Shown here: piece by piece, positions 34,201-44,545 of the stretch
How the letters are laid out: every line of letters begins with the position of its first letter
Position numbering within the stretch: position 1 is the stretch's first letter
NCBI RefSeq assembly: GCF_016097555.1
Contig: NC_054702.1
Coordinates: 64,277,682 to 64,341,681 of the forward strand
Length of the DNA: 64,000 nucleotides
Origin: Gigantopelta aegis
Lineage: Eukaryota; Mollusca; Gastropoda; Neomphalida; Peltospiridae
Reading direction: 5' to 3'
The notes under the pieces: model-generated
Told to the model about the DNA's origin: nothing
Database searches by the model: none
What the model saw: the letters and a program-made list of their open reading frames with translations, nothing else
Position numbers and translations under genes: made by a program

Positions 34201-37200
34201 CAGTTTCAGCCTCAGGTTCTGAGATTTTGGTCCGAGGCTTTAAAAATATATAGCTCAAAACGTATTGCAAACACATCATATTTTTGTTTTTGTTTTGAAG
34301 TTGTCGGATTAATGGACTGGATACGCCATAATTATTTAGTAGACCTACTTTTTGACATTATTCAATGTTATGGTACAAATTAATCGTATTTAATTAGCTT
34401 ATATTATTCTGGGACAAAATTAAATTTTAACATGTACTTTTAACTCACACTAACAATGAAATGTTCCATTACTACATGGATTATTTCAAAAGTCCGTTAA
34501 CTGGCATGTAGGCCTAAAGATAAAATTCATATAAAACATATTAATTTATTAAATTGTAAACCCATATCATCTGAAATAATGTTTTGGGGGGTAAAACATT
34601 CAATGTAAATAAATACAATATATATTTATAAAACTGCATAGGTTAAATCCAACGTAATCTGAACGACAAAAACCGTAATACGAGATCAGGGCCGTATCTC
34701 TGCACAATGCAGAGTCGATTGGGTATTTGGCAAAATAGTGGATGATTCCATGAATCTTTTATCTAGTGCCTAGTCTTTAGGAGAAAAGCCACTCCCAAGG
34801 AGAACCTTTACTGGAGAGTTCTCCATATTGAACCACCTCTCACAGGTGCACAAAAAAGACTGTGATTCCCAGACTAATATTCTAAAACACACGCAGTTCT
34901 ACCTTTAGTCTCTGTATTGCATTATCGATTACTTCAGAGACGATGCAAGTGAAGTTTTAATTATTTTTTTAAAATTTTGTATCCCTGTATTAAAAATTAT
35001 ATATATATTTAATCTTTATCATTTAATGGTAACTTTTAAAGTAACTTTTATTTATACTGGACTATTTTTTTTCCTCTTTAAATGTGATTTGGGTTAGTAT
35101 GGGTTTAAAACTTAATACGTTTCTAATATGAATTTTAACTTTATTCGTTATGAAGTTACATGCCAATTCATCGGTTTCCTTTCGACGCAAATGGACTATA
35201 TACGTGGTTATTATTATACATGGTTATTATTCAACAAAGAACATTCTAGTTTTGAATTTGGCTGTGCAGATAAATTGGACGGCTAGTTGAATTTGAGAAG
35301 GGCCAATAAGATTTTTCTTCAACTGGCCCTGCTAGCGACCATGGTTTTCATGTTAATTTTCAACCCTGAACAAATATATACCATGCCGGGATCCAGGATA
35401 CTATGAAAGTTAGTGCACATTCAAAGCATCTTCTGAATTTCTGACAGCCTGCCTTTCACTGCGAATATAACTCAGTAACATATTTTATTCATCGGCATTT
35501 TGGCAAAGCAATTGAGTCAAATATAGGAAATGAATCTCAATATAGGAGTTTTATAGGATCCTATGAAATATATAGGAAATATAGGAGGTCTGGGAGGCCT
35601 GTCCTTCTGAAGCGATTTCACATACTGATTCAGAGGTGGAAGAATTCTAAGGATCTTCTCCACCACACTGTCATTCTCCAACCAGCGGTGCTTGCAGAAC
35701 TTGGTGATAGTTCTACACAGCCACTCCTTGAAATCCTCACATCTAACTGGTGAGTCTTTGAAGTAATAATACTGATCACTCAGAATCTCCTCAATGTTCC
35801 AAGAGACTGAGGTGCAGCCTGCACGAAATGAATTGTGCACAGTGTGAAGACCACATTAGCCAGTTTGTAAAAGACATATGCCTGGATGAAGTTTTCGAAG
35901 TTCCCCATTCAAAAGCTCATGAACCTTCCAGTTGATATTTGGTCCATCAACAATTTCCTTGCGTTCAGGATAGGCTGGCATACGCGGTCGCTACGTAACA
36001 ATCTTACTGGTACCAAGCGTTCTCATAGGATTTAACATGAAGCGTTAAAATTAGTCTAGCTAGCAATACTGTCCTGAACGCGGCTCTTACGTCGAAATGA
36101 CGTTGTGCCCATTCAAGAAAAGTAACTCTGCACGCTATGCGACAAGGAAGTGATCGCTCGCACTCTGAGAAGCATGATCGAAAATATCTCGGCCTATGCG
36201 GAAATTTCAAAACTTTTCCATGACTTTTCAGTTTTAACCAAAATTTCAAAACTTTTCAAGGCCCTTGAAAAGTATTTTGCAAATTTCAAAACTTTTCCAG
36301 GTTTTTAATGACCGCGAGAACCCTGTAATACGCAAGTACACTTTGACACGCCTCAAGGCGCTGAAGAACCGCTCACTGGTCGCGTTTGTTGCTGGAATAA
36401 TCAAAACAAATTCCATTAAAGTGTTTTTTTCAAACAAGAAATCTCTGGCTATGCCCGAAAAACCATGCAAGTAAGACACCAGATCAGACAGAGCAATAGG
36501 TGTTGATATATCGGTGAAGTGTGTGGACAGAATTGTGAGCTGCGTCTCCAATGTGTGTGTGTGTCAAGATCTGACCCATATAGATTGGCAGCAAACACCA
36601 ATTCGTCAGTGTAATCGCCATTGTTTGCAGCTTTTAGCAAGAGACTTTCTAAGTTCTTGTAAACACTGTAACCTGCTTGGCCAAACATCTGATGAATACA
36701 AGACACGATGAAATAAATGGCTTCATAGGAGATTTTCCTGTAATAATCGTCAGGCGTGTCCGGATACTATGTCTATTTTTTGAAGCTTTCCTTTTTCCTG
36801 GAAGCGCAGGATCATTGACGCCAAGATCTTCAGCCTCTCTGACCACAGTTTTCCAGAATGAAGCAAACGTCTGCAGTCCTGAAAGAAGCCAGTGTTTTAC
36901 AAGTCATTTTAGCAAGCTTCTGGCCCTCAGCTGGTGATAAATCCTTGGACTGCAACGACATGCTGAGGTTGTCTGATAGTCTGGGTATTTTACTGCCCAG
37001 TTTAATGCCAAAGATTTTTTTTTTATCAAATTTGTCCTTGAACGAAGATACTCCTAAAATACGGGTTCTCATTTCGGTTTCTTTAACGAATCCCAGAGAT
37101 TCTTGTTTGCAAGGTTCCGTAATTTTTAGCGATACTGTCCAAGGCATCTGTCTTGACAGTCCATCTTGTTGGCCCATATTGGGCACAACATTCAAATGCC

Positions 37201-39348
37201 TGGACTATCTGGGGCAATATCTTCTTTCAAGACTTTGAAAGTGGCTTCACGTCGAGCAGAAAGTTTCACCAATTATGTAATATCATGAGTAATATCCAAC
37301 ACATCTTTCATCCACTTACAGTTTTTGATTGTGTCACTGTAGGCCATAGCAATGGGTGAAAACAACACTTGGCTCAAGCTTCGTTATTTGTATTGCGACA
37401 CCAGATTTAATCCCCGACATAGCAGATGCTCCGTCGTAGCATTGGCCAGGTATTCGATTAACAGACAAATTCATTTTCTAAAGAACATCGAGTATGACAG
37501 AGCAAAGTGTTTGCATTTGTAGAGGCGAGAAGCATAAAGACATATGAATTACTCATGTGCTTGCAAGTCGGTGCCATCAAACCAGCGCAAACATATAACA
37601 ACTTGCTCGATGTTGGCTGAATCGGTCGTTTCGTCCAACATCACGGTAAAGAAACTTGCAGAGTTGAGGGAAGCTGCGACTTTTCTTAGTATCTAAATAT
37701 AAAAAGTCAAATAAATGATATTAAGACCTGTATCAGTATTAAAGTACATTAATACTGTTGACAATAATGGTTATTATAGTTATACCTCGTTTGGATATTT
37801 ACATCCTGGCAGAGTGAAGGTGTGGGCTGGCATCAATAACCTCGGCGTTTATATAAGGAAGAGAAAGAGAGAGAGAAAAAGCACCGTTCCTGGCCCAAAA
37901 AGTACCGCTTCCGACGCTCCTGTATTGTTATAAGCGGAAACATACTTACTGTCAATTTTTATAATTAATGTTAACAGCATAATTTAACAAAATGTATATT
38001 TTAATAATTTTGTTTAGCTTTCAATAAGTTTATAATAGTGTTTGTTTAAACTAAACTGATAGATGTGTGACGCAGAAATGCAAAGTTTCATTGATAAATA
38101 GCTAAATGATGTGACCACAACCTGACGTAATTTTGCTAAATGACATCATTTGGTAAGCGACGTTATTTTCCCGGTCTTTAATTTATGCATATTCATGTCT
38201 TGTTTAGTTATCGTCTCGGTGTGTATTATGGCGCGGTATGTATTTTGGCGAGCTATCTTTAAATAGGAATTGTGCGTCATGAAAGAAAAGCTATGACGTC
38301 AAATGCAGAAGTTTTTGTCGACAGAAGTATTTTTTATGTATAAAAATAAAGCAATGTTTACAATTTGCCAGTTTGCCAAGTATTAACAATTAAAAATACC
38401 ATGTAGCTATAAGTACTACTAATGAAATAAACGCAAGATAATTATACAACCTCTACGTCAATTTATTTCTATGGATGAATGAGTACCCTGTCCTTATTTT
38501 ACATGCACTGCATACGATTATATTTGGTGAGGATTAAACGACGTTCAAATGCATATAACATCTTAAAATAATATCTATTCAACATGAAATGTGTAGTGGA
38601 CATTGTTTTGAATAATAGTGATAATAATCGATAAACAAAACAGCTCGAAGTGTTGTCAAATTTACCCCACCATATCAATGCACAAATAGTCACTATGTTT
38701 GCACTGGTCTACAGGCCCGTAGGTAGGATTTTGAGGGGGGGGGGGGGGGGGGGGGGGTCCTTTAGGCTTATGGCGAAGCGCCCGAGTTGCTTAAAGGGTT
38801 CCGGTTGCATATTCGAACAAAAAGTCACCGATGTGTGTGTGTGTGTGTGGGGGGGTGGTGTCGACCGATCCCCCCCCCCCCATTAGCTACGGGACCAGAC
38901 TATATGGTTTACATGTGGCGATAGGGTTAACATTTATTTTATTTGTGTTATTTTTGACGTGTATTAATATGGAATTTATGGACCACCACACAACGTTTCC
39001 AGTTTGACGTTTGATGGGGGGCATGGCTCCCGTGGTCCCCCTCCCCTGCCTACGCCACTAGCAAATGCAGTAGAAAAAAGGGACTGAAATTGGTTCCTGC
39101 ACAACTTTTCAAGTTTGGCAGAATATTATAAAAATTTGACATGTGTCAAAACAAACATCACTGCCACCTGCAGGCTGCAGCCTGTCAGCAAATGTCTCAG
39201 TCTTTAATTTCAAACCAGTAAGATGAACATTGCAATACTTGTCAATATCAAATCTGCTCAACTTAATACTGTTTAGAGAGGTTCTTTACAGGATCAACAT
39301 TACGAAACATAAGTTGCCTCTGTATTAATTAGTAAAAAGTTAGTTTAC

Positions 39349-39397
<49 letters not shown>

Positions 39398-41847
39398 AAA
39401 AAAAGAAAAAAAAAAAAAAGAAGAGAATTTACATTATTTATTAATTTTAATAAATACTTTTTAAGTCAATAAAGTGTGCAATCCTCGATTCGTATATAAT
39501 AATTGTTAATTATTTTAACAATGATCTATTTTTAAAACGGATGTTTAATATGTCTATGCTAAAATTATGCTGAGGAAGGAGACAATTTGTTTTATATTTT
39601 ATATATCTAAAACAATGCAACATATAATGAAATACAATAGTAGTAAAATGTTTTATTTAACGACGCACTCAGCGCATTTTATTTACGTTTATATAGCATC
39701 AGACATATGGTTAAGGACCACACAGAGTTTGAGAGAGGAAACCCGCTGTCGCCACTCCATGGGCTACTCTTTTTTTTTATTAGCAGTAAGGGATCTTTTA
39801 TATGCACCACCCCACAGACAGGATAGTACATACCACAGCCTTTGTTACACCAGTTGTGGAGCACTGGCTGGAAGGAGAAATAGCCCAATGGGTCCACCGA
39901 CGGGGATCGATCCTAGACCGACCGCGCATCAAACGAACGCTTTACCACTGGGCTACGTCACGTCCCCAAAATACATTAGACAAAAACACAAAAAGTTTGT
40001 TTTATTTAACGACGCCACTAGAGCACATTGATTTTTTTATCTTATCATCGGCTATTAGACGTCAAACATATGGTCATTCTGACACTGTTTTTTTTAGAGG
40101 AAACCCGCTGTCGCCACATAGGCTACTCTTTTACGACAGGCAGCAATGGATATTTTATTTGCGCTTCCCACAGGCAGGATAGCACAAACCATGGCCTTTG
40201 TTGAACCAGTTATGGATCACTGATCGGTGCAAGTGGTTTACACCTACCCACTGAGCCTTGCGGAGCAATCACTCAGGGTTTGGAGTCGGTATCTGGATTA
40301 AAAATCCCATGCCTCGACTGGGATCCGAAACCAGTGCCTACCAGCCTGTAGACCGATGGCCTAACCACGACGCCACCGAGGCCGATTACATTAGAAACAC
40401 ACACAAAATATTTATAGTTATTGGTCACTGCAATGAGCTACATGAACTGCATAATTATTCATTCATTCGTTCATACTTATTTTTGTACTTATATCCAGTT
40501 GAAGTTCAAGCATGCTGTACTGGGCACACACCTCAGCTATCTGAGCTGTCTGCAGTAGTTAGTTGTTTGTGGTTAATTAAAAGTCTGTATAGTGGTGTTA
40601 TACCTAGTACCCACTGCATCATTACAAGCTGCTGTTGGTGGGAGTCCGTACGGGGATGTGAACCTAGTACGTACTAGCCTCAAGTACATGATTAGCAGGT
40701 CAGTGTTTAACGTGCACATTCAGCGCAAGCTGTTGTAGCGCACGCCTGTCCTGGGTGTGGTGTGGTGGGTTGGGGGGGGGGGGGGGAGGACGGACGCCTG
40801 CACTGGCAGGTGCAAGAGAGCACCAGCAGTCCGACCGGGGCCGGTAACAGGCGGAGGGTGGTATGGTGCTATGGAATTTGGAATGTCTCGTAGGATTAAG
40901 CCAAAGAGAAAGGGTGCGCAGTTTTGGTGAAGGAAATTATAAATTGTGTTAATTATTAATCAGTTCATTAAAAAACGATGTTTTACAAAATATTCAATGG
41001 TATAAACGTAATTCCTATCAGTATTGACATCAAATGTTAGCTATGCGTGTTGATGAAACGCGGACCGGACCAGAAGGCTTGACAAATTGAATGTTTCCTT
41101 TAAAAAAAAAAAATTAAACTAAGTGTTCGTCAACTGTGCATAGTTAAGAAACATATTTTTTCATATAGTGGCGTTAAAAATGGAAAACGACGAACCGCAC
41201 ATACGCGTTGATACTTTTTGCAAACGCATGCGCCTGAATGCAGTTAGAAACGTCGCACTCTTTCCTGTTTACCGGAGGGTGTTTCACTTTTGTTTACTAG
41301 AATGGATTTGTTTTAAATCCACATTGTTGATTTTTTTTCGTTAATTGATTGCAATCTATTTTGTTTCACGTATCGTAGCTGAAAAATGTAGAATAGTTTT
41401 TCCGTAAATATCGTATTCTTGTTTTTGTCGTTAGGTGAACGCAGTTTGGGACGTCGATGGTATGTAAAACCAGTGTAAGGTATTTTGAACATACGCGATT
41501 GGGTAAACGTTCTTTCTTTATGTATGAATATGTATTACAGTTGTTAGAATCAACAGCTTTTGGATTTAGTTCTTTGATATATGTTGCATTTTCTATAAAA
41601 TAAACTTCAAGGTTTAGTTTTATTAGTTAATTAGAAACTGGTCGAATACTGGGAGTCTGGGTGACGTGGGTCATCCTACTTCACCTCTCCCCAGTTATTT
41701 TAGGCTGGGTACGACCCCGACATTTATAAAATTCTTAGCTTCTAGTGCATTTTGCACGAAAGAAATACCTGCAGCGTTTGGTCCAACAATGACTATTTCA
41801 GGTGGCACTTTAGAAAACGGCAACGGCATAGAACACGACTTCCCCAT
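27887..41847 (-). CDS. Divergent ARF-like small GTPase 1 (3 exons, minus strand)
   Basis: Three minus-strand exons join in phase to 193 codons. Exon 1 is 41847-41769 (MGKS start, IVIVGPNAAG). Exon 2 is 31116-30790 (KRFLLYSWLFG to VVNAVDAPG). Exon 3 is 28062-27887 (ALSCDEIETRFDL, AWQICSLRESS, TAG). Both introns are GT-AG and phase 1. The fold follows ARF/ARL: Gly2 (possible myristoylation), P-loop GPNAAGKR (22-29), then strands VVLMINA and VLIVVNAVD, and C-terminal helices like the ARF AEI..LGL and W.I segments. Guanine-binding motifs are degraded: the P-loop Thr/Ser is Arg29, no DxxGQ is visible, and NKxD is NAVD (130-133). It may bind nucleotide poorly, as a pseudo-GTPase. Its role is unknown. 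Identification rests on the fold pattern and on the paralogue at 50833. Confidence 0.82.
28396..29806 (+). mobile_element. Tc1-like DNA transposon with terminal inverted repeats
   Basis: 1411 bp flanked by TA (28394-28395, 29807-29808). The ends are inverted: CTGACACACAATGAAAACG on the left and the complement of CGTTTTCATTGTTTCAG on the right. The internal plus-strand frame is a broken Tc1 transposase. It lies in intron 2 of ARF-like gene 1, antisense to it. Two G-runs (about 29238-29248 and 29609-29632) interrupt the interior. Confidence 0.9.
28692..29560 (+). pseudogene. Broken Tc1-like transposase
   Basis: Starts at ATG 28692 with MPRLREEQRERALDMVQGG and SQVARTFRVHPSTI, the usual Tc1 helix-turn-helix start. 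Later it reads WSIVFSDESRFSVS (first catalytic Asp), GGGCLMVWGG, ITQAFLQQAGI and LSPDLNPIEHMWDDLGR (second Asp and acidic residue). A TGA near codon 38, frame changes between about 28805 and 29020, a G-run at about 29238 and a TAG near 29503 disable it. Tc1 transposases cut and paste at TA; this copy is dead. Confidence 0.9.
30002..30110. repeat. (CT)n, poly-C, (CA)n compound tract
   Basis: About 30 CT units, then more than 20 C, then a short CA run, directly before the MITE at 30120. Confidence 0.95.
30120..30660. mobile_element. MULE-type MITE, undisturbed copy (a)
   Basis: 541 bp with inverted ends CAATCTGATTAAAATTAGC and its near-complement (AGCTAATTTTAATTAGATTG). A perfect 9-bp target duplication, ACAAATTCC, sits at 30111-30119 and 30661-30669. 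A 9-bp duplication suggests a Mutator-like (MULE) source. There is no coding capacity. It is the pre-insertion reference for the nested copy at 44973-50379. Lies in intron 2 of ARF-like gene 1. Confidence 0.9.
30685..30762. mobile_element. Miniature 78-bp copy (b) of the same MITE
   Basis: Only the two ends remain (CAATCTGATTGAAAACAGC, and AGCTAATTTTATTCAGATTG). A perfect 9-bp duplication, CCACTTTCT, lies at 30676-30684 and 30763-30771. It is 27 bp from the exon 2 donor of ARF-like gene 1. Confidence 0.9.
30790..31116 (-). other. Exon 2 of ARF-like gene 1
   Basis: On the minus strand, acceptor TTCTTCAG then GAAAACG opens the exon, which splits the P-loop glycine codon. The donor after GATGCTCCAG is GTAATT. 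The frame KRFLLYSWLFG ... TTGEKFLVHALRGTPSVLIRN ... VDAPG is open over 327 bp and falls on the same phases as 52087-52407 of the paralogue. A long T-run supplies the polypyrimidine tract. Confidence 0.85.
31117..32480. other. Intron 1 of ARF-like gene 1, distal part
   Basis: Contains an A-run with GA (31123-31150), a (CA)n tract (31191-31248), and otherwise unremarkable AT-rich DNA. No extra exon is supported on either strand. Confidence 0.5.
32490..35990 (-). pseudogene. Broken hAT-like transposase relic, split by a later insertion
   Basis: Minus-strand pieces run from about 35990 to 32500. In order they read YPERKEIVDGPNINWKVHE, CGLHTVHNSFRAGCTSVSW, KFCKHRWLENDSVVEKILR, KPFLVAFQSEKPLLPFLAAD, FEPGKSKYHMDVSKIDVGF, and finally LLSHGQADVERGLSVNKEA with a charged coiled tail (KRKDEDEELATLMRKKARLE). 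This matches, from memory, a repetitive invertebrate protein family with a hAT-like RNase-H fold and a C-terminal dimerisation segment. Several stops and frame changes, and an insertion at about 33704-35600, make it dead. The family label is moderately certain. Confidence 0.6.
33704..35600. mobile_element. Insertion with CAGGCCTCCCAGAC inverted ends inside the hAT relic
   Basis: Left end CAGGCCTCCCAGAC, then repeated TATAGGAGTTTTATAGG motifs. The right end repeats those motifs and closes with GTCTGGGAGGCCTG. Flanking GAAGGAC/GAAGGAAC may be an imperfect target duplication of about 8 bp. Inside, a second inverted pair (GGGTTGAAAATTA near 33945, TAATTTTCAACCC near 35354) hints at another nested element. 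No coding content is recognised. Confidence 0.6.
36330..37690 (-). pseudogene. Broken hAT transposase of the DUF4371/ZMYM1-like type
   Basis: Minus strand: near 37680-37560 it reads ASFFTVMLDETTDSANIEQ and VVICLRWFDGTDLQ, the DUF4371 signature. In the middle is a cysteine- and lysine-rich stretch. Near 36430-36350 it reads IPATNATSERFFSALRRVK, the hAT C-terminal dimerisation motif. Several frame changes and stops lie between. In live elements this enzyme moves hAT transposons with 8-bp duplications; here it is a fossil in intron 1 of ARF-like gene 1. Confidence 0.82.
37691..39640. other. Intron 1 of ARF-like gene 1, homopolymer-rich part
   Basis: No exon supported. Holds a G-run (about 38737-38757), a GT/G tract then a C-run (38832-38880), and a poly-A tract of about 70 bases with few interruptions (39351-39418), which may be an old retroposon tail. 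Confidence 0.55.
39650..39966 (-). mobile_element. SINE copy
   Basis: Minus-strand tRNA-like head at the right end (complement of CGCTTTACCACTGGGCTACG), with B-box-like GGGATCGATCC. The tail is at the left (TTTTATTTAACGACGCACTC). Same family as 3138-3517 but with the head type of 13405-13715. Confidence 0.8.
39994..40385 (-). mobile_element. SINE copy, second in tandem
   Basis: Same body as 3138-3517, including the head segment around GGGATCCGAAACC and GACGCCACCGAGGCCG. It abuts the copy at 39650-39966. Confidence 0.8.
40490..40690 (-). mobile_element. SINE-like repeat, CTGGGCACACACCTCAGCTA family
   Basis: Shares CTGGGCACACACCTCAGCTA and neighbouring sequence with 51585-51830. The right end here is decayed. 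Read on the minus strand it has a tRNA-like head. Confidence 0.6.
40703..40900 (+). repeat. Dispersed repeat E, copy 3
   Basis: TTAACGTGCACATTCAGCGC, then GTAGCGCACGCCTGTCCTGG, a G-run, GCACTGGCAGGTGCAAGAGA, and the 3' end GGAATGTCTCGTAGGATTAA. It shows the fuller form of the family. Confidence 0.8.
41769..41847 (-). other. Exon 1 of ARF-like gene 1
   Basis: On the minus strand, ATGGGGAAGTCG opens MGKSCSMPLPFSKVPP, then EIVIVGPNAAG up to the donor GTATTT. The paralogue at 50833-50890 has the same structure (MGQSKS, KILVVGPVGAG, donor GTATTT), including the split glycine codon. The next in-phase match is 10.6 kb away at 31116. Confidence 0.82.
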
Positions 41848-42154
41848 CAAACTGAGGTATTCGTAACTAAGCGCCAGGTCACCCGCCCATGTCAAGGTCG
41901 TATCCAAAACGCGGCTGTATTGGAGTCCTGTCGAAGACGTCAAACTTGATGTTAGTATTACACCAAACATCCCCCAAAAAGCGCATCGATGCTCATTGAT
42001 GCGCTTCGATACGGTTACTTCCAGTTGCTACACCAAATGCGCTTCGAAGCGCTATGAACCCATTCCATTTTGCAGGCTACTATTGTACTTATAACTTAAA
42101 AGTATAATAGTAAAGTTCAAAGGTAAAGGAGTACTAGATGACGTCATATGGAAG

Positions 42155-42198
<44 letters not shown>

Positions 42199-42250
42199 AA
42201 ATGACGTCATGTGAAAGTAGCAGAACCTTCTTGTTAGTGATACATGAGAA
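41848..42250 (-). promoter_or_regulatory. Upstream region of ARF-like gene 1 with two TGACGTCA sites
   Basis: TGACGTCA, the full CRE (CREB/ATF-type) palindrome, lies at 42139-42146 and 42202-42209, about 290 and 355 bp upstream of the ATG. A (CA)n tract separates them. A further unusual stretch, 41975-42055, has GCGCATCGATGC and GCGCTTCGAAGCGC self-complementary words. Function is inferred from motif alone. Confidence 0.4.
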
Positions 42251-42517
42251 CAGTATTAATTTATCATTTGTTATTTTATTTTCTTACCCTGTATAAATAT
42301 ATAAAAACCATCGCTGCGGCTACAAAGTTGGGGGGGGGGGGGGGGGGGGGGGGAGAGGCGCAATGCCGTATTTTGGACGTTTCTTCTAAAATGCTCCAAA
42401 TTATATATATATTTATTCCTTTTTATTTTTGGCTTGTTACGTTTTTATTTTATTTTCTTAAATTCTATTAACCTTTTCACTAATTGCTATTTTTCTAAAT
42501 TTTACCCATTTCCAACT

Positions 42518-42550
<33 letters not shown>

Positions 42551-43690
42551 AACCAAGTGTCTGGCGAAGTCAGATATTGTGCCCGGGAGAGAGGTGCTTG
42601 AACCTTAATTGGATATAGGCACGTTTATGTTATCGTGATTCGAGTAATTTTGACGAGCTGCCAAAACTAAAGTGCGTCGGATTATTTACAAAAAAATATA
42701 TATTTCTAATTCTGAAAAGTCGCCAAAAAATTTAAAGTCTGATTAGGCCCTTACCTGGAGGCAAATGTTGGTGGAAAGGTTGTAAATTCCTTGCGATCAA
42801 CAGTCATAGCCTTCAAAAAATATAATTATTAGTGTTTTACCACCACCATTTGGTCTACTTCGTTTTGCATAACCATCATCATGTAGGAACCGCCCAGACT
42901 TATGGTCCATGGGCCCGAGGTCAAATTTTCAGGATTTGGTACCATCCAGAGGGACAAAGGCTCATAGATGTTTTTTTTGGATAGGTCTATGCATGTACAT
43001 AATAAAACTGAATAGTGCGCGGAAAAAAATCCGAAGCAAATTTTGGGGGTAAGGGAAACTTAATTTGGAATAACTTTCCTTAGAATCACCCTATCATAAC
43101 AATTCACCACTCAAAATGTGTTTCGAAGCTAAGGCGCTACGCCATTCATACAGTGTGTAAAACGGTTTTGGTGTTTATCATCGCATGAACGTAAAACATA
43201 TAACGTTCAATTCTTAAATAACGCCGAATGTGTTATAGTTTCGTTATTTTATGTGTAACTATAGTATTAGTACTTGGGGTTTATGTTTCGGGGTACATGT
43301 GCTGGAACTGAGAAGCGTTCACACAGCGACATTTAACCAAAATAGTCCGGGTTAAACTATTAAACAATTTTGACCTGAAAAATTATTAGTGTGAACGCTT
43401 AGCCGGATTAAATTTAGTCCTGATCCGGGGGATAAGTAGTCGGTCTGGAGTTTCAGTTAGCACCGCTGGTCTGGAAAAGGCGAAGAATAGTGTTCATGTC
43501 GGGGAACTGAACATCAGCAAAGAACACGATAGTCAGAAGTCCTTATTTCTGCACTTCCTATCTGGCCTGCTCACATTGTCACCAAACTGATGTAGCGTAC
43601 AGGATCACAGACATCACATAGATTTCTTGGGATTCATCATTAAGTATCACTGTCTGCTATGTAGTTTACTAAAATTAATCTTACTTGTAT
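42251..43690. other. Intergenic DNA between the ARF-like genes
   Basis: Holds a G-run (42331-42352) and a C-run of about 30 (42520-42549). At 43315-43402 short inverted words (AGCGTTCACAC and GTGTGAACGCT) bound about 90 bp that could be a small MITE. No exon supported. Confidence 0.5.
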
Positions 43691-43840
43691 TCACACTGCG
43701 CTCCTATGCACCGTGCGCCTTTATTGCGCCCTTTTGCGCCGTGCGCTCCTATGCGCCTCTACAGCGTCCTTGTGCGCTCCTATGCGCATTTACTGCGCTC
43801 CTATACGCCTATATTGCGTCATTGAACGTTCTGCTGTTCT
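43690..43840. repeat. Irregular GCGCTCCTATGCGC repeat
   Basis: About eight imperfect copies of a unit near 18-22 bp built around TGCGCTCCTATGCGCC and TTGCGC, with variable spacing. GC-rich against an AT-rich background. No coding role seen. Confidence 0.7.
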
Positions 43841-43997
43841 TTTGCGCCGTCTTTGTATAAGTGATGAATTGTTTATTTCCTATGCATCTCTGCATTTCAT
43901 TTCCTTGTGTTCTGGCGACCATTCCATTTCTGCTGGTTCTAAGTTCCGTCCTGTGTGTCTTCGGACTTGGGGAATCCGCAAGTCGGCGAGAGCTCAG

Positions 43998-44270
43998 GTC
44001 AGGTCAGGTCATAGGGTTTAACGTGCACATTCAGAGCAAGCTGTTTTAGCGCAGAACAGGAAAAGGTGGGGTGGGTAGGAGGAAATACCGTCTGCGCTGG
44101 CAGGTGGAAGAGAGCACCAGCAGCCCGACCAGAATCGATAACAGGCGGAGGGTGGTTTTGGTGCTGTGGAATTTTGAAGTGTCCCGTAGGATTAAGGCCA
44201 ATGGGATGCCGAGAGTAGCTCGTCACTGGGACCTAGTAGTTTCTGAGGTGTCTCCCTAGGTTGCCCATAG
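43998..44270 (+). repeat. Dispersed repeat E, copy 4
   Basis: Begins with tandem AGGTC then TTAACGTGCACATTCAGAGC. Contains GCGCTGGCAGGTGGAAGAGA and ends past GTCCCGTAGGATTAAGGCCA. Confidence 0.8.
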
Positions 44271-44311
44271 GGACCTTTAGAAGGGCCTGATCTGTTCAGA
44301 TCGTGGCGAGA

Positions 44312-44545
44312 GCTGGTCAGTGTTTAACGTGCACATTCAGAGCAACCTGTTGTAGCGCACGCCTGTCATGATCACAGGTGCCGGCTCCTCTGTTCAGGAC
44401 AGGAAAGGGTGGTGTGGGTTGGAGGGGGGGCGGGGGGCCTGCGCTGGTAAGCACCAACAGCCCGACCAGAGCCGGTAACAGACGGAGAGTGGTTTTGGTG
44501 CTATGGAATTGTTGAAATATCCCGTAGGATTAATACCAAATGAAA
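44312..44545 (+). repeat. Dispersed repeat E, copy 5
   Basis: Follows copy 4 in tandem: TTAACGTGCACATTCAGAGC, GTAGCGCACGCCTGTC, a G-rich run, ATCCCGTAGGATTAATACCA. Confidence 0.8.

Noticed and set aside
36004-36249. 81-codon minus-strand frame
   Set aside because: No domain pattern; it lies between two hAT relics in repetitive sequence.
39567-40677. Plus-strand frames of 126-154 codons
   Set aside because: Read-through of tandem SINE copies.
41666-41970. Flavin monooxygenase-like fragment (IVIVGPNAAG)
   Set aside because: The glycine-rich motif is better explained as the ARF-like P-loop exon: donor, phase and MGxS start match the paralogue at 50833.
43999-44226. Small minus-strand frame
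   Set aside because: It is the complement of dispersed repeat E, as are similar frames at 53463-53777 and 56387-56761.
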